From NCBI GenBank assembly GCA_937941455.1, contig CALDHM010000008.1:78400-142399 (forward strand): 64,000 nt of DNA. The letters are read 5' to 3'. The translations under genes were made by a program, and so were the position numbers. Below are positions 24,560-34,974 of the stretch, piece after piece. Under the pieces are notes generated by a model. That model saw only the letters and a program-made list of their open reading frames with translations, did not search any database and was not told where the DNA came from. Positions within the stretch are counted from its first letter, which is position 1. Each line of letters begins with the position of its first letter. This DNA is from an uncultured Pirellulaceae bacterium (GTDB lineage Bacteria > Planctomycetota > Planctomycetia > Pirellulales > Pirellulaceae).

Positions 24560-27385
24560 CTATTCGTCGGAGTTCGATCCGGCGGTTGCCCCCATGATGA
24601 ACAAGGGGACTTGTTGACGAGTCGCACCGCGATTCGATTTGCCCTCGACCCATTTCGTCAATCGGTCGTACATGTCGAACAGGTGAGCGCGACTGTAGGC
24701 ATCGAGTGCTGGAGCGTCTTTGACCTCGGCGACTTGCGTTTTGAGCTGATGCAGGATCAGAGCCGCCAGATTGGAGATCGGCTTGAGCGCTGCGGCGCCC
24801 GTTTTCGCCTCAGCCAGGTCGAACAGTCGCTCAAGATGTTCTGCCTGGAGATTGCGGCGCAGGTTGCTGATTGCGGGCTTCCGTTCGGAAAATTCACCTT
24901 GGGGCAATCCCTTCAGCTCTGACCAGACCGCCTCGCGAATCGTTGTCATCAACTCGTTCAGGGTGAACGCGTCTTGATCGACCGGAACCCGGAGTTCATT
25001 GTCGTAGACTTTGCGGAGAGTCGTCGGGTTGAGCAACATCGACAGCGTGGATGCTTGGACTCCAGCGATTTGATCGTGAACGGGCCACGAGGAATCGATG
25101 GTATTCGCTGCGCGGTTACCGTCGAACCAAGCGTCGAGCACCAGGTGTTGCAGCAGGTCGGGGGTCAAGCCGAACGCTTCATCGCGGAACGTATTCTCGA
25201 TGACGAAGTTCAAAGCGTCCCGCTGAGCATGCGCGGAAACCGGTTCGATCGGTCGCCGCCCGTTTGGATCCCCCTTTTTGTCGCGGTGGATGAAGGCACC
25301 GCCGAGCCAATTGGCCATGGTGGATGTGCTGCGCAGTTGCATTGAAAGGGTCAGCAAGTAACCGCGGCAGGCTTTTTCCCAGGGCTCGCCGTCCTTGACG
25401 AATTTTTCGAGAATTTTCTCACGGTGGAAGCGGGCCAACTTGACCTGGCTCTTGCCGTAATCGAGCGGGTTTTTGCTGAAGTCGTAACGTCGTGCCAAGG
25501 GGTCCGAGCCCATCGTGTCTTCGTCGGTGCCGTAGACCAGCTCAGGCTCAGCGACACGTTTGAGGATTTCCGGCAACTTTTTGTCGTCGGGCGTATAGCC
25601 GTATTCGATGGCCCACATGTCGTAGGGCCCGATGCCGACCATGCCGTAATCCCCTTGCACGGTGCCGCATTCGAAGCGGAAATTCACGGGTAAGTAGTCC
25701 ATGACCGAGCCAGCGAAAGGCTTTTTACCCTTCAACTCTTCCGAGTTGATCTCATCCAGCGTGTAGATGCTGCTGGCCTTGAAGTTATGTCGCAAGCCCA
25801 ACGTATGGCCGACCTCATGGCACACCAGATCGGCCAACAGGGGGCCGATGAAGGACTCCGGCATGCCGTCGAGCATCTGTTCTTCGGGCGGATTTTCGCC
25901 TTGAGTCTCGTCCATCATGTAGTGGGCCAGGGCCATCCGCATGATGGCGACATCAAATTGACGCCCCTCAGCAGCAAAGCACGCGCCGTTGACTTGGCTG
26001 GTGCGATTGAATAGGCCATCGTAAGGTTCATCTCCCAGCCAGCGTGTCTGCGAGGCTTGCAACGCAGCGGTATCCAGATTCGCGCTCATTTTCATCAGCG
26101 ATTGAGCGACCGCCGCTCGCTTGCTGGGGCTTGCGAGCCGAATCCGCGGATCCCATTCCGGATGTTGTGCGTACCACGCCAAGGTTTCCAGCGAAGTGCT
26201 TTCCATGGCCAAGCGCGGCATTACTTTGTCGAATTGTTGTTCGAAGGCTCGAATCCAGCCGTCAGTCAACACGATGTCGGCATCCAGAATTTCACCGGTC
26301 TTGGGATTGACGCGGCTGGGGCCGATCGCCGTACTGATGTTGTTGTTGAGCCAGCGGATGAAGTTGTAGCGAACGTCCTCGGGGTCCTTGTTCATGTGCT
26401 CGCCGGTTTGTTTGTCTTGCTGGCGAACATCGATGGCGTTCACGATCCCGATTTGTTCGAAAGCTTTGTTCCAATAAAGCACCCCTTCGCGAACCCAACG
26501 GCGATAGCGAACGGGAGTCGTGTGTTCGATGTAAAATACGATTTGCTTTTTGGGGGGGCTGAATTTGAGGTTGGGGTCCCGTTTTTCGAGATTCCAGCGG
26601 TTGATGTAGCGAACCCGAGTTTCTTCCCCTTGGTACTTGCCGAAATCGTTGTACGACGTCGTGAAATAACCGATGCGTTGATCAGCCACGCGGGGTTTAT
26701 AGCCGGGGGTGCCTTCGATTTTGCTGATCGAATAATGCAAGACCTTCAGTTGATTCGATGTGTCGGCGATCTCGAAGGCGACCTCGATGTTTTTGGGGAA
26801 CGACTTGACCACCTTAATTTTTGTCAGGTTCGGCTTGTTGGTGCGAACTCGGCCAAAGAACACCGCGGAGTTGTTCACCAGCAGTTCATCAAGCGAAATC
26901 ACCGGGCCGCCCCGCGGCACCATAGTCAATATCGGCAGGTCTACCAGAATGCGATCCGTGAACAATCGCTGGACCGACGCGCGGGACTCGTCATCCGAAC
27001 CGCGAATGGAAACGTCTTCGGCGATGAGCGCCAAGCGTTTCCCGTATTGTTTCCAGTAAACGTAGTAGTCGTCCGATTGCAAACCGGCAAAGACGTCACC
27101 GCCGGACAAGGTCGTCGCGATGAAATGGCGTTGCTCGGGAGCAGCAAAGTCTTTGGGCAACTCGGCCAAGACTTTGCCATTGTTTTGGTCAACCCACAAG
27201 CGGTAGAACGGGGTCACTTCCTTTCCGGCGGCTTCATCGTCGATGACTTTGACTTCCTCGAAGCCCTTGATAATCGTTTCCAGTGGCGGATATTCCGGTT
27301 TCTGTTCTTCCTGCCTTGCCTGGGTGAATTCCATTAGCCCGCCCCACAACACAAGGGCCAGGCACGTCCAACGATAAAGTCTCAT
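24560..27385 (-). CDS. Secreted metzincin-like zinc metalloprotease
   Basis: 941 residues from the ATG at 27385, which has GGAGAGG five to eleven bases upstream; an ATG eight codons earlier is less well placed. It begins with a signal peptide (YRWTCLALVLWGGLMEFTQA). The zinc site HEVGHTLGLRH near residue 520 fits the metzincin pattern HExxHxxGxxH, and SVMDY about 40 residues later looks like the Met-turn. The N-terminal 450 residues form several beta-rich domains; after residue 600 the sequence is helical. It resembles the large DUF4953/DUF5117-type secreted proteases of Bacteroidetes and Planctomycetes. It would act outside the cytoplasm on unknown proteins. Monocistronic, between the bidirectional terminator and a long upstream gap. 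Confidence 0.85.
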   Translation of the reverse strand: MRLYRWTCLALVLWGGLMEFTQARQEEQKPEYPPLETIIKGFEEVKVIDDEAAGKEVTPFYRLWVDQNNGKVLAELPKDFAAPEQRHFIATTLSGGDVFAGLQSDDYYVYWKQYGKRLALIAEDVSIRGSDDESRASVQRLFTDRILVDLPILTMVPRGGPVISLDELLVNNSAVFFGRVRTNKPNLTKIKVVKSFPKNIEVAFEIADTSNQLKVLHYSISKIEGTPGYKPRVADQRIGYFTTSYNDFGKYQGEETRVRYINRWNLEKRDPNLKFSPPKKQIVFYIEHTTPVRYRRWVREGVLYWNKAFEQIGIVNAIDVRQQDKQTGEHMNKDPEDVRYNFIRWLNNNISTAIGPSRVNPKTGEILDADIVLTDGWIRAFEQQFDKVMPRLAMESTSLETLAWYAQHPEWDPRIRLASPSKRAAVAQSLMKMSANLDTAALQASQTRWLGDEPYDGLFNRTSQVNGACFAAEGRQFDVAIMRMALAHYMMDETQGENPPEEQMLDGMPESFIGPLLADLVCHEVGHTLGLRHNFKASSIYTLDEINSEELKGKKPFAGSVMDYLPVNFRFECGTVQGDYGMVGIGPYDMWAIEYGYTPDDKKLPEILKRVAEPELVYGTDEDTMGSDPLARRYDFSKNPLDYGKSQVKLARFHREKILEKFVKDGEPWEKACRGYLLTLSMQLRSTSTMANWLGGAFIHRDKKGDPNGRRPIEPVSAHAQRDALNFVIENTFRDEAFGLTPDLLQHLVLDAWFDGNRAANTIDSSWPVHDQIAGVQASTLSMLLNPTTLRKVYDNELRVPVDQDAFTLNELMTTIREAVWSELKGLPQGEFSERKPAISNLRRNLQAEHLERLFDLAEAKTGAAALKPISNLAALILHQLKTQVAEVKDAPALDAYSRAHLFDMYDRLTKWVEGKSNRGATRQQVPLFIMGATAGSNSDE

Positions 27386-28158
27386 TAGCCTCTCCAGAGA
27401 GTTTTGCATGAACGAAAAAAAACCACTTTGAACAAAACAGGGCCGCAACCCTGATGCGGTCGCCTTGGACGTTTCCATGCGAACCGCCACGGTACCGGTG
27501 ACGGCAACGGCGATTGTTAAAGTTTATCCATATTAACAAACGAGCAGCGGTGTTTTGGGCTCGGTTGCCGAAAGATAGGTTAAAGGCCAAAAAAAGGTCA
27601 AAAATCGATACTGGCAGTGTGCTTTTTCGATTTTTGTCAGCAAGGTCGGCCCTTTTTTCTGCATTTTCCGGCTCCTGTGTCCCCGGACAGGGACTGAGAC
27701 GAATCGTCGGGGGCCACGTTCCGCCAGAGGGAATGGTGCCGAATGACTCCGGCTTAAAACGGCCTTTCTCGTTAGATAGCCGGCATTTTTTGGGGTTCTT
27801 ATTCCTGCCCGCTGGCTGGCATCTCAAAATTGAATGGCAGACACCAAAATAAAGTCGCTTGCGTTGCGCCGCTGACATCGACGCGGCGGCACGCAAGCAG
27901 CAAAGTCAACTGAGCGTCGCGGAACCGCAAAGGCAGAAACGGCGGGTTTGCTAGCAAGTCGGGAGAGTTTAGCGTTTGGCGAGAACGATTTGCCGCTGCC
28001 AAACTTACCGATCCGATAACCCAGATAAAGGGACCGTCCGCTAGGACCCATAAAATCGGCCGAATGTAAGTTTTCGGCGACGCCGCAGTCTAACCACGCG
28101 GCGAAGTTTTTGGGCGGAATTAACAAACGCTTTGTTTCTTGCAGGATACCCCAACCCC
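27386..28158. other. Intergenic region between metalloprotease and GMC oxidoreductase genes
   Basis: About 770 bases between divergent genes. It should hold both promoters. The left part is AT-richer than its surroundings. Open frames of up to 220 codons exist but overlap the known genes antisense or lack ribosome sites. No repeat or terminator was recognised. Confidence 0.4.
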
Positions 28159-30045
28159 GTGACCTTGAACGATCGGCGGCGCCAAATCGAAGACGGCGGC
28201 AACGTGGATCCATCGCGGCGCACCTTGCTGAAGGCGGCCGTGTCGTTGCCGATTCTCGGCGCGGCCCAAACTGCCGCGGCCGACGACCGATTTCCACGCC
28301 CCGCTCGAGCCAGGGCTTGCGCGACCTCCGACAAAGCAATTGCGGCCGACGACTATTGCCGCAGTTTGACCCGTTTCGGCGGTCGCTTGAGCAATCCCAT
28401 CCGCGATCTGTTTTTGTTGGCCGAGCATCCCGATGAATTGCACTACAGTGTGATCTTGATCGGATCGGGTTATGGTGCGTCGATTTGTGCCGCTCGCATC
28501 TCGCAGGCCCTTAACCCGCAGCACCGCATCGCCATTTTGGAACGTGGCAAGGAATGGATTCCGGGGACGTTTCCCGACACCTTTCTCGACGTATCACGAG
28601 CGGCTCGCCAGCAGCTGACCGGCTTGACCAAGGGGCAAGTCACCAACCCTTTGGGCTTGTTCAACATCAGCTTCAACAAAGAGGTCAACATCTTGTCGGG
28701 GTCGGCCTTGGGAGGGACCTCTACGATCAACGCCAATGTCGCGATGCGTCCCCATTCGGAGACGTTCAAGCAAGGGTGGCCTGCCGCGCTCAGCGACATC
28801 GAGGTCTTGACGCCCTACTACGACATGGCGGCCCGCCAATTGAGCCTGTCCCGAACGCCGCTTGACCTCGTTCCGAAAATTCGCAAGCGGCGGATCACTG
28901 CCGAAATCCTCAGCGGCAACCCCGATCACTACGATCGTTCACCCGTCGCGGTTATGTACGATTGCCGGTATTTGGACGACGAACTGCGGAACCAGCATGG
29001 GATGATCCAACGCCCTTGCACTTTGTGCGGCGACTGCATCACGGGTTGCAACGTCGGTGCCAAAAACACGCTGGTCTACAACTACTTACCGGTCGCGAAA
29101 TGGAACGGCACGGACATGTATACTCAGGTCCAAGTCGATCGGATCGAAAAGAGGGCAGGTTACTATCGTCTCCATTTGACGTATATCGATGATAGCCATG
29201 GCGAGATCACGCGGCACCCGCTGGCCATCAACGCCCGAGTCGTGATTCTAGGAGCAGGAAGCCTAGGAAGCTCGGAGATCTTGATCCATTCACAAAACGA
29301 TACGTTTCAATTTTCGCCGATGCTGGGCAAACGTTGGAGCGCCAATGGCGATGTCATCGGCTTTGTACTGAACACGCCCGACGCGACGAACATCGGTGGG
29401 ATCGGCACCTGCGAACCCGGTTGTCGCTGGCCGATCGGATCTACCGTGCAGTCGACCCTCAATTTCTTCGATCAACCCGGCTTGGAAAACAAATTCATTA
29501 TCCAAGAGGCGGCGATTCCACGCGGCGTCTCCAATTTGTTTTCGTTCTTGCTGCGCGATAAGTACCTTGACAGTTCGATGGTGATGCTCGCGATGGGACA
29601 CGACGGTAGTCGCGGCGAGTTGATTTGGAAAGATGGACGACTTCAAGTCCACTGGCCCAACCTCAAAAAAAGCGAATATCGACAAATGATCTTTCGAGTC
29701 TTCGACGAAATTGGTCGCGTTGAGGGGGAGCGGTACAAGCGGCTGCGGGCATTCGGGGACAATCTCGTGTCGGTGCATCCGCTGGGGGGGTGTGCGATGG
29801 CTGATGATCCCCGCTGTGGTGTGGTTAATCAGTTCGGCCAGGTCTACGACGGATATTGTGGTGGCTATGCCGACCAATTCGGCCAGGCGGCCGTGCACCA
29901 CGGCCTGTATATCGCTGACGGCGCGGTGATTCCTACATCGCTCGGTGTCAACCCGTACCTGACGATCTGCGCGGTTGCCGAGCGTATCGCGGCCCATCTG
30001 GTCCGAAACCCAGTTTTTGCCGATCTGTTCGCACCGGTTTCATGA
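28159..30045 (+). CDS. GMC-family oxidoreductase with Tat signal and four-cysteine motif
   Basis: 628 residues if it starts at the GTG at 28159; a GTG at 28204 is equally possible and leaves MDPSRRTLLKAAVSLP at the start. Either way SRRTLLK is a twin-arginine motif, so the protein is exported folded with its FAD. The FAD domain begins HYSVILIGSGYGASICAA near residue 90. A motif CTLCGDCITGCNVGAKNT (near residue 288) has four cysteines with spacing C-x2-C-x2-C-x3-C, seen in cholesterol-oxidase-type GMC relatives; it may be structural or bind a cluster. The C-terminus has the GMC signature VSVHPLGGCAMADD and LYIADGAVIPTSLGVNPYLT. Substrate unknown: alcohols or sterol-like compounds are typical. 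It converges on the ABC permease gene, 30 bases apart. Confidence 0.85.
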   Translation: MTLNDRRRQIEDGGNVDPSRRTLLKAAVSLPILGAAQTAAADDRFPRPARARACATSDKAIAADDYCRSLTRFGGRLSNPIRDLFLLAEHPDELHYSVILIGSGYGASICAARISQALNPQHRIAILERGKEWIPGTFPDTFLDVSRAARQQLTGLTKGQVTNPLGLFNISFNKEVNILSGSALGGTSTINANVAMRPHSETFKQGWPAALSDIEVLTPYYDMAARQLSLSRTPLDLVPKIRKRRITAEILSGNPDHYDRSPVAVMYDCRYLDDELRNQHGMIQRPCTLCGDCITGCNVGAKNTLVYNYLPVAKWNGTDMYTQVQVDRIEKRAGYYRLHLTYIDDSHGEITRHPLAINARVVILGAGSLGSSEILIHSQNDTFQFSPMLGKRWSANGDVIGFVLNTPDATNIGGIGTCEPGCRWPIGSTVQSTLNFFDQPGLENKFIIQEAAIPRGVSNLFSFLLRDKYLDSSMVMLAMGHDGSRGELIWKDGRLQVHWPNLKKSEYRQMIFRVFDEIGRVEGERYKRLRAFGDNLVSVHPLGGCAMADDPRCGVVNQFGQVYDGYCGGYADQFGQAAVHHGLYIADGAVIPTSLGVNPYLTICAVAERIAAHLVRNPVFADLFAPVS

Positions 30046-30075
30046 CTATGCACCGCCTTGCAGCATGACTTGCCG

Positions 30076-31041
30076 TTACACGGGGGCTTCGATGTCACGG
30101 CGTTCGAAGGCGCAGTGCGCGAGCAAAAGAAAGACGGCCGCGAGCAAAAGCAGAAGCAGGTTACTGCCGAGCGGACCGAGTTCGTACATTTCAAATTTCG
30201 AATTCCAGCGGACGATTGTCCAGAGGCTTTCTCGGCCGCCTTCCAAGATGCGAATGTGCAACTCGGGCTCGTACAAACTGAACACCGTCAAGTACAACAT
30301 CCACCGCAACGACTCAGCCGCCATCCCGCCGATTTTGAAGACAGCCATTACGAAATAAATGCTGAACACAACTCCCAGCGTCCGCCAGCGATACCGATCG
30401 AGCGCCGACAGCCAACTCGTAAAACCGACGAAGAAAACTCCCAAACAAACCGAGTTGACTATCCCCGGCCAAAAAATCCGCGGATCGATCACATCTCGCA
30501 TCCGCACCAATTCCTCGCGGGGCTGCAGAAAAGTTAGTGGCAGGCGGGTGCCGTTCGGCAAATTGATGGTGGGATAGACCATTTCCTTGATCGACGTAAT
30601 CTGCACTCCGACCCACATCGCCAGCCAAATGACCAAGGCGAGCAGGCATGATCCGGCCAACGCCACGATGACCGGCGACCAAAAAACAGCGCGGCGGGGA
30701 ACCGGCTGGGCGAGCAGCAGTTCCATGGTGCCCCTGCCCAACTCGCCGCTCACGACATCCGAGCCCCGTACGATGCCCCACAGCGAGAGCAGGAGCAAAA
30801 CCATCGGCTCGTCGAAGGTCATTACCACACGGCCAAGGTAAGAAACAAGCCAACTGAAATCGACGGAAGCAAACCGATCCCAATCCTTCGGGAGCAAATC
30901 GATGATCTGCTTGAACCGCGCCGAATCGAGCCGACCGACGATCCACACGCGAAACACGCAGAAGGCAAATAGTCCTGTGCCGCAGGCCAAAAACACCACG
31001 GCACCTTCGCGGAGCGACTTGCGGATCATTTCCCAACTCAT
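30076..31041 (-). CDS. ABC-2-type transporter permease
   Basis: 321 residues with six or so hydrophobic segments: about 12-33, 79-92, 119-142, 190-208, 216-238 and 296-312. The region SDVVSGELGRGTMELLLAQPVPRRAVFWSPVIVALAG is the standard cytosolic-loop/helix signature of ABC-2 exporters. It is preceded by the ATPase gene with ATGA overlap, so both form one transporter, probably an exporter or a membrane-regulating complex. The C-terminus RRDIEAPV is short and cytosolic. Convergent with the GMC gene; there is no obvious terminator between them. Substrate unknown. Confidence 0.85.
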   Translation of the reverse strand: MSWEMIRKSLREGAVVFLACGTGLFAFCVFRVWIVGRLDSARFKQIIDLLPKDWDRFASVDFSWLVSYLGRVVMTFDEPMVLLLLSLWGIVRGSDVVSGELGRGTMELLLAQPVPRRAVFWSPVIVALAGSCLLALVIWLAMWVGVQITSIKEMVYPTINLPNGTRLPLTFLQPREELVRMRDVIDPRIFWPGIVNSVCLGVFFVGFTSWLSALDRYRWRTLGVVFSIYFVMAVFKIGGMAAESLRWMLYLTVFSLYEPELHIRILEGGRESLWTIVRWNSKFEMYELGPLGSNLLLLLLAAVFLLLAHCAFERRDIEAPV

Positions 31042-31937
31042 GACGCCTCCCGAGAGCCGATTGGCAAATGCAATCGATCGTAAACCGCCTGCAATCCGGT
31101 CGCTTCGATGTAAACGTCGGACAATTGCAGGCTGGCAAGTTGGGGCAGCACGTGGGCGAGATCCCCTTCGACTTCGAGATGTACGTTCGCTAGCGGATCG
31201 GACTCAAGCTTGACCACCTGCGGCAGTCGTCTCAACTCGGCAACCGCTGCCGTTCCCGCCTTGGCCACGATGCGGTGGCAGTAGCGCAACTCCGCCAATG
31301 ACTGCTGATGGACCACGCTGCCGGCGTTCAAAATGGCCACGTGATCTGCCACCTCTTCCACTTCCGATAGAACGTGTGACGAAAAGAGAACCGTTCGCCC
31401 TTCCCGCTGCGCCTCGCCGACCAGTTCGACCACGATGCGGCGGATGTTCGGGTCCAGGTTTTCTGTCGGTTCGTCGAGCACCAGAACAGGGGCACGATTG
31501 GCAAACGCTACGGCGATCGCCAGCTTTTGCCTCATGCCGGTCGACATGAAGGCCACCCATCGCGACAAATCTAAATCCAGCCGCCGCGCGAGTTTCAACG
31601 CCAGTGCGAAATCGCCGTCCGCACGCAGCCGTGTGAAGAATTTCAGGATGCCTCGCCCTGTCAATGTACGAAAGAACCGGGGCGAGCTCGGCAAATAGGA
31701 GACGTGTCGATGAGTGGCGACTTGCTCGCGAACGACATGCCGGCCGCAAATATAGGCGTCGCCGCTGGTTGGGTATAAAAAACCCAAAAGTGTGCGGATC
31801 AACGTCGATTTTCCGGCACCATTAGGGCCGAGGAGTCCCCAGACGCTACCCTGTTCAATTGCCAGATCGCATTCGTGCAGGGCCACGAAATTGCCGAATC
31901 TTTTGGTCAGTGCTCGAGTTTCGATCGCAGTTGGCAT
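31038..31937 (-). CDS. ABC transporter ATP-binding protein (ABC-2 type)
   Basis: 299 residues from the ATG at 31937. Walker A is GLLGPNGAGKST (about 37-48), the signature motif is the degenerate FMSTGMRQKLAI used by many ABC-2 exporters, Walker B is VLVLDEPTENLDP, and the switch His is in LFSSHVLSEVEE. After residue 215 there is a C-terminal regulatory part of about 85 residues. It starts two bases after the stop codon of the DinB-family gene and overlaps the permease start by four bases (ATGA). The three genes therefore form an operon. The frame is open further upstream, but that part overlaps the DinB gene and is not protein-like. Confidence 0.9.
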   Translation of the reverse strand: MPTAIETRALTKRFGNFVALHECDLAIEQGSVWGLLGPNGAGKSTLIRTLLGFLYPTSGDAYICGRHVVREQVATHRHVSYLPSSPRFFRTLTGRGILKFFTRLRADGDFALALKLARRLDLDLSRWVAFMSTGMRQKLAIAVAFANRAPVLVLDEPTENLDPNIRRIVVELVGEAQREGRTVLFSSHVLSEVEEVADHVAILNAGSVVHQQSLAELRYCHRIVAKAGTAAVAELRRLPQVVKLESDPLANVHLEVEGDLAHVLPQLASLQLSDVYIEATGLQAVYDRLHLPIGSREAS

Positions 31938-31939
31938 AG

Positions 31940-32449
31940 CTAGGCGACAGGCGGCCGTCCCATGAGTCGACGGAGCATGCCGATTTGCCCCGCGTGGATC
32001 ATTTCGTGATGCCCCGCAAAGAGTAAACTTCCGTAACGGTTCGGATAACAAAAATAGGGACGATCCATAGGCTCGTCGAGTGCCGTACCATCGAAGCCGG
32101 GGAGTTCTGACAAGACTTGCCGATGCACCCGCTGCAGCACCTCGAGTATTTCTGCGCGACTAGGATAGTCCGCGCGATCCTTGGGGGGCGTTGTTCCCCG
32201 CATGAATTTCTTGCGGAACGCGCCTGACATCAGCTCCGAGTCGATTTCGGCGCGGCCACGTTGCCGAAACAAGCAAAGCCCGTACTCGGCCATCGCCAAA
32301 TGTCCGACCTGCCATGCGATTGTCGTGAACGGAGGATCGGGGAGCCAGAACCAATCGTCGTCGTTGAGGTCTTGCAACAAATTCATTGTGTACTCGCGGG
32401 CCGATTCGATCTGGGCGATGGCCAATTGCAAGCGTTCGGAAAGACTCAT
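31940..32449 (-). CDS. DinB-family (DUF664-like) metal-binding protein
   Basis: 169 residues. Four-helix-bundle pattern of the DinB/YfiT superfamily, with likely metal ligands His in WQVGHLAMAEY and the pair in GHHEMIHAGQIGMLRRLMGR. Family members bind Ni, Zn or other divalent ions; several act as thiol transferases (bacillithiol, mycothiol), the rest are unknown. It is the first gene of the operon with the ABC-2 exporter. It has no SOS signature upstream that I can see, so a damage-inducible role is not implied by the name. Confidence 0.8.
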   Translation of the reverse strand: MSLSERLQLAIAQIESAREYTMNLLQDLNDDDWFWLPDPPFTTIAWQVGHLAMAEYGLCLFRQRGRAEIDSELMSGAFRKKFMRGTTPPKDRADYPSRAEILEVLQRVHRQVLSELPGFDGTALDEPMDRPYFCYPNRYGSLLFAGHHEMIHAGQIGMLRRLMGRPPVA

Positions 32450-32643
32450 CTCGTTTCGGCTCCACTGGTTTGATGATTATCGATCAGCGCGTTGGCTGAT
32501 TTGCATTGCCCTTGTTATTTTCAGAGGCTTGGGTAGGGACGTCTGCGGGATCGAGTACATGTCGTGCCTATCCGGCCTAAATTGGCGACTAACACCAGCG
32601 ACTGACATTCACCGCGGGACAAACATCTCGAGGACGCGGTGGG

Positions 32644-33111
32644 CTAACCGCGATCAATCACAAAGATCGCTTCGATTTCGACCATCATGTTGACGGGCAA
32701 GGCGTTCATGCCGACGGCACTGCGTGCACCGACTCCGGCGTCCGGCCCGAAAATGTCTCGGAACAACTCGCTGCAACCATTGATGACGGCAGGTTGTTGT
32801 TTGAAATCGGGAGTGCACTGAACCATGCCCAGGATTTTGACGACTCGTTTGATGTGATTCAGCGAACCTAATTCCTTTTTGAGGGACGCCAGAATTGCGA
32901 GCCCCGTCTGCCGCGCCGCCTTGTAACCATCTTCTTGGGTGGCATCTTGGCCGACGACGCCGGTGATCAGCGTGCCGTCGTTTTGCAACGGGCCGTGCCC
33001 GGAGGTGTAACACAGGTTGCCGTGGATCACCACCGGTTTGTAGACGCCGATCGCCTTGGGCGCCGGTGGTAATTCGATTCGCAATTCTTGGAGTTTTTCT
33101 TCGGCTTGCAT
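32644..33111 (-). CDS. RidA/YjgF/TdcF-family protein
   Basis: 155 residues from the ATG at 33111. Typical order of the family: VVIHGNLCYTSGHGPL, TGVVGQDATQEDGYKAARQTGLAILASLKK, VVKILGMVQCTPDFKQQ, then the C-terminal ARSAVGMNALPVNMMVEIEAIFV. The Arg of GARSAV corresponds to the catalytic Arg of RidA. RidA enzymes hydrolyse reactive enamine/imine intermediates from pyridoxal-phosphate enzymes. This one has the longer N-terminus of the planctomycete/TdcF subgroup and may have a different substrate. Alone on the minus strand, divergent from the phytoene-desaturase-like gene. Frames continue upstream of 33111, but without protein-like sequence. Confidence 0.85.
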   Translation of the reverse strand: MQAEEKLQELRIELPPAPKAIGVYKPVVIHGNLCYTSGHGPLQNDGTLITGVVGQDATQEDGYKAARQTGLAILASLKKELGSLNHIKRVVKILGMVQCTPDFKQQPAVINGCSELFRDIFGPDAGVGARSAVGMNALPVNMMVEIEAIFVIDRG

Positions 33112-33522
33112 GGATGCAGCTCCGCGGAAACGATTGAGGGTGGCGCGTTGTCGACCCGATTTTAACTCTGCCGCCGCACCACGCAACCGTCCCGGCTTCG
33201 CCAGCATCACTTGAGAAGCGGCGGGGAATTCCATATTCTGGAGCCAAGGCGAGGCGGGATTCCCGACGCCTGTGCCAAAATCCCGCTCCCTTTTCCCCGA
33301 CCGCCGAGAAGGGTTAGAAATGAGTTGGGCCGGGATAGCCTCGCATCATCGTGATGATCTTTGCCGAAGTTCGCGAGGGTATCGTATTGATGCGAGGCGC
33401 CGGGGCTGCCTGCGTATGGGGCAGCAGTTGCGGGAGTCGGTGTGGATCGACGGGAGCTATGCGGGCGCAATGGTGGCCTGTCAGCTACGCCGGCATTCAA
33501 ATTTAAAGGAACGTGAAACGGC
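33112..33522. other. Divergent promoter region between ridA-like and desaturase-like genes
   Basis: 410 bases with no supported gene. Promoters for both flanking genes should be here; I see no clear -35/-10. An AAAGGAACG about ten bases before the ATG at 33523 is a reasonable ribosome site. Confidence 0.4.
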
Positions 33523-34974
33523 ATGCCGAAAGATTTCTTACAAGGTGCGAAATCGCACTATGACGTCATCGTGATCGGTAGCGGATTGGGGGGGTTGACC
33601 GCGGCCAATGTTTTGGCCCGGGAGGGCCGCTCCGTGCTACTGCTTGAGCAGCATTATAAGCTCGGCGGGCTTGCCACGTGGTTCAAACGCCCCGGCGGGC
33701 ATCTTTTCGACATTTCTTTGCATGGCTTTCCGCATGGCATGATCAAAAGCTGCCGGCGTTACTGGACCAATGAAATCGCCGACTCGATTATCCAACTGCA
33801 TGGCGTTCGATTCGATAATCCGATGTTTTCGCTGACCACGACGTTCGATCGGAATGACTTTACGAAGTTACTGGTCGAACGCTTCGGTGTCGAGGGCACG
33901 ACAGTCAAGGCGTTTTTCGATACCGCGCGGGGCATGAATTTTTACGACGACCAGACGATGACCACCGGAGAGTTGTTTCAAAAATTCTTTCCGGGACGCG
34001 AGGATGTCGTGCGTTTGCTGATGGAGCCGATCACGTACGCCAACGGTTCGACGTTGGAAGACCCGGCCATCACCTACGGGATCGTGTTTTCCAACTTCAT
34101 GGCCAAAGGGGTTTTCACCTTTCAGGGAGGGACCGATCAACTTGTGAAGTCGATGCAACAGGAAATGGAACGTAATGGCGTCGACATTCGCATCAATAGC
34201 TTGGTGGACAAGGTGAACGTTGCGGGGGGCCGCGTCAAATCCGTATCGGTCAACGGCCGCGAGATCACCACCGATGCGGTCGTGTCCAACGGCAACCTCA
34301 AGGGGACCATTTTTCAGCTGGTCGGCGCCGACAAGTTCGATCGGGACTTTGTCGAACAAGCTAATGCAGTACGGCTCAACAACTCCAGCACTCAAGTCTA
34401 CATGGCTCTCAAGCCGGGAGAAACCATCGACCGCGACACCGGCGATCTGTTGTTCTGCAGCACAGCTCCGCTGTTCCGCACCGATCTCCTGCTCAGCCGC
34501 CACATCACGAGTCGCACGTTCTCGTTCTACTATCCTGGCATTCGGCCGGCAGGCAAGCCGCGCTATCTGATAGTTTCCAGCACCAACGCCAATTACGACG
34601 ACTGGGCTCACCTCAGCCCCGAGGAATACGAACTGAGCAAGCAAGATTTGATCGAGGACACCCTCAATCATTTGGAAAAATATGTCCCGAACTGCCGGGA
34701 ACGGCTCGACCATGTCGAAGCGGCGACACCTCTCACGTTTGAGCATTACACGCGACACGTCGCCGGATCGAGTTTCGGCACGAAATTCGAGGGCTTGGCC
34801 GTTAGCCGCGCCCTTCCCGAACAGATTGCCGGGCTCTATCATGCAGGTAGTTGTGGGATCATCATGTCGGGGTGGTTGGGAACCATCAACTACGGGGTGA
34901 TCGTCGCCAACGATGTCTTAAATTATTTGTCGAAAGCCGCTCCACTGCCCACGCCAGCCACCCTGTCGCCATAG
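33523..34974 (+). CDS. Phytoene-desaturase-like FAD oxidoreductase
   Basis: 483 residues. The FAD-binding N-terminus is [32 protein letters not shown], with the LGG loop ([10 protein letters not shown]) around residue 48. The rest follows the CrtI/carotenoid desaturase fold, ending in [30 protein letters not shown] where the family has its FAD-contacting helix. CrtI relatives desaturate or isomerise long polyene chains; here the neighbours are FabZ and FabI-like genes, so an acyl chain is a more likely substrate than a carotenoid. An AAAGGAACG is well placed before the ATG at 33523. Its TAG stop is also the first three bases of the hairpin element 34972-35100. Confidence 0.85.
   Translation: MPKDFLQGAKSHYDVIVIGSGLGGLTAANVLAREGRSVLLLEQHYKLGGLATWFKRPGGHLFDISLHGFPHGMIKSCRRYWTNEIADSIIQLHGVRFDNPMFSLTTTFDRNDFTKLLVERFGVEGTTVKAFFDTARGMNFYDDQTMTTGELFQKFFPGREDVVRLLMEPITYANGSTLEDPAITYGIVFSNFMAKGVFTFQGGTDQLVKSMQQEMERNGVDIRINSLVDKVNVAGGRVKSVSVNGREITTDAVVSNGNLKGTIFQLVGADKFDRDFVEQANAVRLNNSSTQVYMALKPGETIDRDTGDLLFCSTAPLFRTDLLLSRHITSRTFSFYYPGIRPAGKPRYLIVSSTNANYDDWAHLSPEEYELSKQDLIEDTLNHLEKYVPNCRERLDHVEAATPLTFEHYTRHVAGSSFGTKFEGLAVSRALPEQIAGLYHAGSCGIIMSGWLGTINYGVIVANDVLNYLSKAAPLPTPATLSP

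Noticed and set aside
26057..27337. 426-codon plus-strand open frame
   Set aside because: Antisense to the metalloprotease, which has a signal peptide, zinc site and Shine-Dalgarno.
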